Assembly (NCBI RefSeq): GCF_000227115.2
Contig: NC_016482.1
Location: 558,001-622,000, forward strand
Direction of reading: 5' to 3'
Source of the DNA: Naumovozyma dairenensis CBS 421
Taxonomy: Eukaryota > Ascomycota > Saccharomycetes > Saccharomycetales > Saccharomycetaceae
Length of the DNA: 64,000 bases
Position 1 is the stretch's first letter. Each line of letters begins with the position of its first letter. The translations under genes were made by a program, and so were the position numbers. This document shows, piece by piece, positions 59,583 through 64,000 of this stretch. The notes below the pieces were generated by a model that searched no databases, was not told the DNA's origin, and saw nothing but the letters and a program-made list of their open reading frames with translations.

Positions 59583-60029
59583 ATGATGAGAAACAATGTC
59601 TGGGTCACTATAAGAAGAAATCTATCCGTGGGAAGCAGCAAGAGAGTCATCATCATGGTTCCCAATATGTATAGAACAATGAACTTCCACACTACCGTAA
59701 ATAGACAAGACGTTGTACAAGATTTATACTTGAGAGAATTGAAGTCATTGCGTAATGGGAAGGGGTTGCCATCTAAGGAAGAATTGGAAGCCAGTCTAGA
59801 AGCTGCTAAACAATGGACTGCTCCAGGTACGCCTACAAAACCTACATTACTAGGTCAACAAGAAGAAGAATCGTTATTGAAATCGTATAAAGATCAAGAA
59901 GTGGAGACCACTAGCGTGAAGAAACCATCTGATGTGGACGCTGAAGATGCAGAAACTGCGGAAAATGAAGACTGGCTAGTTCTTGATGATATGGAAGAGG
60001 GAGATACACATGCACATGCTGCTCATTGA
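59583..60029 (+). CDS. ATP14: ATP14, F1Fo-ATP synthase subunit h
   Basis: 148 residues (S. cerevisiae 124). Peripheral-stalk subunit of mitochondrial ATP synthase. The presequence spans about residues 1-40 (basic, no acids, RTMNFHTTVNRQ). The mature part begins near DVVQDLYLRELKSLRNGK, matching Atp14 VIQDLYLRELK. The end is the acidic ENEDWLVLDDMEEGD, also as in Atp14. A His/Ala tail (THAHAAH) closes it. The next-codon ATG at 59586 could also start. S. cerevisiae has ATP14 next to GSP1 (chromosome XII), as here. Confidence 0.95.
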   Translation: MMRNNVWVTIRRNLSVGSSKRVIIMVPNMYRTMNFHTTVNRQDVVQDLYLRELKSLRNGKGLPSKEELEASLEAAKQWTAPGTPTKPTLLGQQEEESLLKSYKDQEVETTSVKKPSDVDAEDAETAENEDWLVLDDMEEGDTHAHAAH

Positions 60030-60908
60030 AGAAGAAAAAGCATATGTCTTTGTATATGTATATATATATACACACAAAACATGCGAACATATATAAAAAT
60101 AACTAATATAATATATTCAGATATCCCCCCGTTAGAGTAAAAAAGTGAAACCAGTATCATTCCAAGATGCTAGTATACAATTTGATCATGTAATTTTTTT
60201 GAATGATTCTTCTTAGTCTATCTAACAAGTTTTAAGTGTGAAATTTCATAGTACCATTTGTGTTGTACCTTAACGATGAGTTATTATCTATACTACTATA
60301 TATAAGCTAAAATTTTTGAAAATTGGGCATCATCATCATCACTATGCGTAGTTTAAGGAGATCGCAAGAAATAGTGACACTGAGACAACTCCTAGCCTCA
60401 AACCCTTAAAGGTGGCCTTGAACTTCTGGAAGTAAATTCTATAACTTTACAAGGTATTCTATGCTGTCCCAATTCTTTAGTATTACACAAGCTTACAAGG
60501 GAGAACAGACTTATCTTTCATAGGGCCACCACTACTTAGGGCGACGTTTTTCTTCAAATGCACATCCAGGGCTAAAACAGCTAAATGTAAACAAGCCCTA
60601 ATATCATCACTTAATACGGAATTATAGTCACGAACTGCTGGCCACTTTGTTGGTTTTTTTTTTTTGAAGTTTTTTTGAAATTTTTTTTTTTAGTTTTTTT
60701 TGTATCTGAAAAAAAATTTCAGAATTTAACACTTTTTCCTAATAGTCTTTTTGTTGTACCATCATACCATCATCCCTTATAAGAAGAAAACAGTCTTAGA
60801 TATATAGTTGGTATTACCCACTACCACTTGAAACTTTGTATCTTTTGTATTTTTCCTGATTCTCTCGAGAGCCACATACAATACACATACATACTCAATT
60901 AATCAGTA
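60030..60908. other. ATP14-GSP gap
   Basis: 879 bases with no gene. Long T-runs at 60653-60702 (poly dA:dT, typical of strong nucleosome-poor promoters). The GSP leader is A/C-rich. Confidence 0.5.
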
Positions 60909-61571
60909 ATGTCTGCACCAGCCCAACCTCAAGCTGAAGTACCAACTTTCAAATTAGTTCTAGTCGGTGATGGTGGTACCGGTAAGACCACCTTCGTCAA
61001 GAGACATTTAACCGGTGAATTCGAAAAGAAATATATCGCCACCATCGGTGTCGAAGTCCATCCATTATCTTTCTACACAAACTACGGTGAAATCAAATTC
61101 GATTGTTGGGATACAGCAGGTCAAGAAAAATTTGGTGGTTTAAGAGATGGTTACTATATCAATGCTCAATGTGGGATCATCATGTTCGATGTCACTTCAA
61201 GAATTACTTATAAGAATGTTCCAAATTGGCACAGAGATTTAGTTCGTGTTTGTGAAAATATCCCAATCGTCTTATGTGGTAATAAAGTCGATGTTAAGGA
61301 AAGAAAAGTTAAAGCTAAAACAATCACATTCCATAGAAAGAAGAATTTACAATATTACGATATCTCTGCTAAGTCTAATTATAATTTTGAAAAACCTTTC
61401 TTATGGTTGGCTAGAAAGTTGGCTGGTAATCCTCAATTAGAATTCGTTGCTTCTCCAGCTTTGGCTCCTCCAGAAGTTCAAGTCGATGAACAATTGATGC
61501 AACAATATCAACAAGAAATGGATCAAGCTCAAGCTTTACCTTTGCCTGATGAAGATGATGCTGATTTATAA
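60909..61571 (+). CDS. GSP1: GSP1/GSP2, Ran GTPase
   Basis: 220 residues (S. cerevisiae 219-220). Nuclear-transport GTPase that loads exportins such as Crm1 (also in this window). P-loop [10 protein letters not shown], switch [15 protein letters not shown], switch [21 protein letters not shown]4 NKVD and G5 [13 protein letters not shown]. The acidic C-terminal switch ends DEDDADL. There is no prenylation Cys. Codons are highly biased. The N gap begins 5 bases after the stop, so the CDS is intact. Whether it is the GSP1 or GSP2 copy cannot be fixed by sequence alone. Confidence 0.98.
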   Translation: MSAPAQPQAEVPTFKLVLVGDGGTGKTTFVKRHLTGEFEKKYIATIGVEVHPLSFYTNYGEIKFDCWDTAGQEKFGGLRDGYYINAQCGIIMFDVTSRITYKNVPNWHRDLVRVCENIPIVLCGNKVDVKERKVKAKTITFHRKKNLQYYDISAKSNYNFEKPFLWLARKLAGNPQLEFVASPALAPPEVQVDEQLMQQYQQEMDQAQALPLPDEDDADL

Positions 61572-61576
61572 GCAAA

Positions 61577-61596
61577 NNNNNNNNNNNNNNNNNNNN
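61577..61596. other. Assembly gap (20 N)
   Basis: Twenty unresolved bases just past the GSP stop codon, probably a placeholder of fixed length. The real distance is unknown. Confidence 0.99.
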
Positions 61597-61770
61597 CAAG
61601 TGCAAGCTATCAAATAAAATAAATAATCAATCAAATATATAAATATATATATATAACGTCAATTTTATATATAACTTATATCTTTCATAGAAAAATCCCC
61701 ACATCAATTTCAACAATCCTTTATCATTTATCATTTACCATTTGCAGATATAGCTGCTTGTCGTCTGTTC

Positions 61771-61798
61771 ATTGATTGATTGATTGATTGATTGATTG
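61771..61798 (+). repeat. ATTG tetranucleotide array
   Basis: Seven perfect ATTG units upstream of GCD7. Confidence 0.95.
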
Positions 61799-62066
61799 AC
61801 CTAATTTTTTCAACGCTTTAAATTTTCTTACTGTTTACCTTTCGAAAGTACATACGTAGGATTTCTGTATCGTATTTCCCACAAAGTGAAAAAAAAAAAT
61901 TTTCCAGGAACTTTTTGGTTTAACAAAACAGGAAGTTGATACGAATCCATTTTAATAACAAGTATAAATACTCTTGAATAAAACCTATTTACATTTCAGC
62001 ATTGTTTCCCTTTCCCACGAACACAGATCATATCTACAGAAAAGAGATTTCTTTATATATTTTAAT

Positions 62067-63227
62067 ATGTCTTCATTGAATCTAGCGGCATTGAATTCGT
62101 CCACAACATCAGCATCGGAAATAAATGTCATCATCGATTCATTCATAGCAAAACTTAAAAGAAGGCAAATTCAAGGTTCATATGCCATTGCCTTAGAAAC
62201 ATTACAACTATTGAAAAGATTCATATCAGCTGCACGTTGGTCTCATGTCAATGAATTAATTTCTCAAATTAGACATCTAGCCAATAGATTAGAAAAGGCA
62301 CAACCAACTGCATTCAGTTGTGGTAACGTAATAAGAAGAATATTAGCCATATTAAGAGATGAAATAGAAGAAGACAATAACGAATCTTCCGCTTCTAATG
62401 ACCCACAAAACGCAACTTCTTCCTCTTCCAGCACAGCTGAACCTTTAATATCATCAATGTTTAACCTTTTACAGAAACCAGAACAAAATTTAAACAATTC
62501 ACAAACAAAGAAATATAAAACAAAGACAGATTTCCGTCAAGTTGCCATTCAAGGCATCAAAGATCTAATAGATGAAATTACAAACATTGACGAAGGTATC
62601 CAACAAATTGCCATAGATTTAATTCATGATCATGAAATCTTATTAACTCCAACACCGGATTCCAAAACTGTACTCAAATTCTTAATCGCTGCAAGAGAAC
62701 GTGGTAATAGAACATTTACAGTACTAGTAACAGAGGGATTCCCAACTAACACATCGAATGCTCATCAATTCGCTAAAACACTGGCTCAACATGATATCGA
62801 AACTATAATTATCCCAGATAGTGCTGTATTTGCATTAATGTCTCGTGTAGGGAAAGTTATCATTGGTGCTAGAGCTGTTTTCATTAATGGTGGGTCAATT
62901 TCTTCTACAGCCGGTGTTTCCTCTGTATGTGAATGTGCTAATGAATTTAAGACTCCCGTGTTTGCCGTAGCGGGTCTTTATAAATTATCACCATTGTATC
63001 CATTTGATCAAGAGAAATTCGTCGAGTTTGGTGGTTCACAACAAATTTTACCAAAGACTAGTCATAATAACGGTACGATGAGATTAGATACAATTAATCC
63101 AATTACTGATTATATACCACCTGAAAATATTAATATTTATATTACTAATATTGGGGGGTTTAATCCAAGTTTTATTTATAGAATCGCATGGGACAATTAT
63201 AAACAAGTTGACGTTCAATTAGAATAA
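62067..63227 (+). CDS. GCD7: GCD7, eIF2B beta subunit
   Basis: Regulatory subunit of the eIF2B guanine-nucleotide exchange factor, which senses phosphorylated eIF2. The ATG at 62067 gives MSSLNLAALNSS and 386 residues (S. cerevisiae 381). The frame is open upstream to 61974, but only a TTG starts it. The N-terminal helical domain (KLKRRQIQGSYAIALETLQLL and NVIRRILAILRDE) is followed by a Ser/Asn-rich insert. The Rossmann-like domain begins near DFRQVAIQGIKDLIDEI and includes LLTPTPDSKTVLKFL, TVLVTEGFP, DSAVFALMSRVGKVIIGARA and FNPSFIYRIAWDNYKQ. The beta identity is clear against the alpha (Gcn3) and delta (Gcd2) paralogues. Confidence 0.97.
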   Translation: MSSLNLAALNSSTTSASEINVIIDSFIAKLKRRQIQGSYAIALETLQLLKRFISAARWSHVNELISQIRHLANRLEKAQPTAFSCGNVIRRILAILRDEIEEDNNESSASNDPQNATSSSSSTAEPLISSMFNLLQKPEQNLNNSQTKKYKTKTDFRQVAIQGIKDLIDEITNIDEGIQQIAIDLIHDHEILLTPTPDSKTVLKFLIAARERGNRTFTVLVTEGFPTNTSNAHQFAKTLAQHDIETIIIPDSAVFALMSRVGKVIIGARAVFINGGSISSTAGVSSVCECANEFKTPVFAVAGLYKLSPLYPFDQEKFVEFGGSQQILPKTSHNNGTMRLDTINPITDYIPPENINIYITNIGGFNPSFIYRIAWDNYKQVDVQLE

Positions 63228-64000
63228 AAGTTATGAGGAAATCTGAATCATATGAGTACCTAATATCTAATACTAATAAATATACGAACATCGCATGAAG
63301 CATACACAATCTTTTCTTCCTTTTCTTTACTATTATTAACAATCAAATCATTCATTAGTTTATTAAATCACGTTAAAAGTTTGGTTTTGTATGCCCTGTG
63401 CCTCGCTCGGTTGAAATTTCCACCTCCATATTTCAATCTTGAGCTGGATGAAAAAAAATATTATATGATTACACATACATATATTATTATTTCAATGGGC
63501 TATATTGAAAAACTTCTTTGAGTACGAATGCATCGATAATTTCAAATTCCACGATGCACTTATTTGTAATTAGAACGTTTCACATCTTGTGTATATCATT
63601 TACCTCTCATTGTAAACCTTTGACTTGTTTCTTACAAAATGTAAACACTTATGTGCTATAGACATAAAATTCCTCTTGTGAATAAATATCTACGTAATAG
63701 TAACCTTCAAATTATGTACTGGATCTTTTTTTGAAGAGGAGAAAGACGGATACTTACAATTCAGCTTTCATAATGATTTAAGAAAAAAACTATATATAGA
63801 AATATTATTAATTCAGAATTTTGGTTTTAAAACAATAATAGTAATTCAATGGATTGATTGATGCGTTACAGAATGTTACATTAAAAAAAATATTGAGTAA
63901 ATTTGAGAAGTCCACTACAATTATAAGTATAGGCATGAATTGTTCTTTTTTTTTATATATTGTTTATTGGTTTTCCACTGCAAAGTCTTTGATGAATTGT
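63228..64000. other. Right-end intergenic region
   Basis: 773 bases to the window edge. AT-rich with no supportable gene on either strand. A neighbouring gene may begin beyond the edge. Confidence 0.45.

Larger units (their letters stand above)
61572..62066. other. GSP-GCD7 gap
   Basis: 495 bases including the N gap and an ATTG array (61771-61798). The GCD7 frame is open upstream to 61974 but starts there with TTG only. Confidence 0.5.

Overview
The window is budding-yeast nuclear DNA (family Saccharomycetaceae). It is AT-rich and gene-dense, with almost no introns, short intergenic gaps and many Asn/Gln-rich proteins. Nearly every protein has a clear Saccharomyces cerevisiae counterpart. 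I place it in a post-whole-genome-duplication lineage (Kazachstania/Naumovozyma-like) because gene order follows S. cerevisiae chromosome VII right arm but carries genes that S. cerevisiae keeps on the duplicate segments. The genus is inferred from gene order only. Gene numbers quoted for S. cerevisiae are from memory.

Block 1 (1-51737) follows S. cerevisiae YGR217-YGR240: CCH1 (3' part), a tRNA-Gly, CRM1, MRPL9, TOS2, a U5 snRNA gene, PET54, a frame-broken ECM15-like gene, HSV2, a glutathione peroxidase, AMA1, DIE2, SMI1, BNS1/SPO12, PHB2, NAS6, PHO81, RTT107, YHB1, MIC26, a YGR237C homologue, KEL1/2, PEX21/18 and PFK1. Insertions relative to S. cerevisiae VII are ECM15, the peroxidase and RTT107. 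RTT107 belongs to the duplicate (chromosome VIII) segment, so this species sorted its duplicates differently.

Block 2 (53006-63227) is IES4, MSB1, TUF1, ATP14, GSP1/2 and GCD7. It interleaves S. cerevisiae chromosome XV genes (IES4, MSB1, TUF1, GSP2) with chromosome XII genes (ATP14, GSP1, GCD7), as expected of an ancestral order. The join between the blocks is a 1.27 kb gene-free gap at 51738-53005.

Functional groups include mitochondrial genes (MRPL9, PET54, PHB2, MIC26, TUF1, ATP14), nuclear transport (CRM1 and its Ran partner GSP), polarity and cell cycle (TOS2, KEL, MSB1, SMI1, BNS1, AMA1), phosphate signalling (PHO81) and genome stability (RTT107, IES4). Promoters carry recognisable sites: SCB boxes at TOS2, an Mcm1-Fkh pair at BNS1/SPO12, URS1 at AMA1 and a Pho4 box at PHO81.

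I found no CRISPR array, mobile element or plainly new molecular system. The points most worth a second look are the unmarked U5 gene, the 81-nt stop-free intron in AMA1, two probable frame breaks (ECM15, IES4), and URS1 sites in gene-free gaps.
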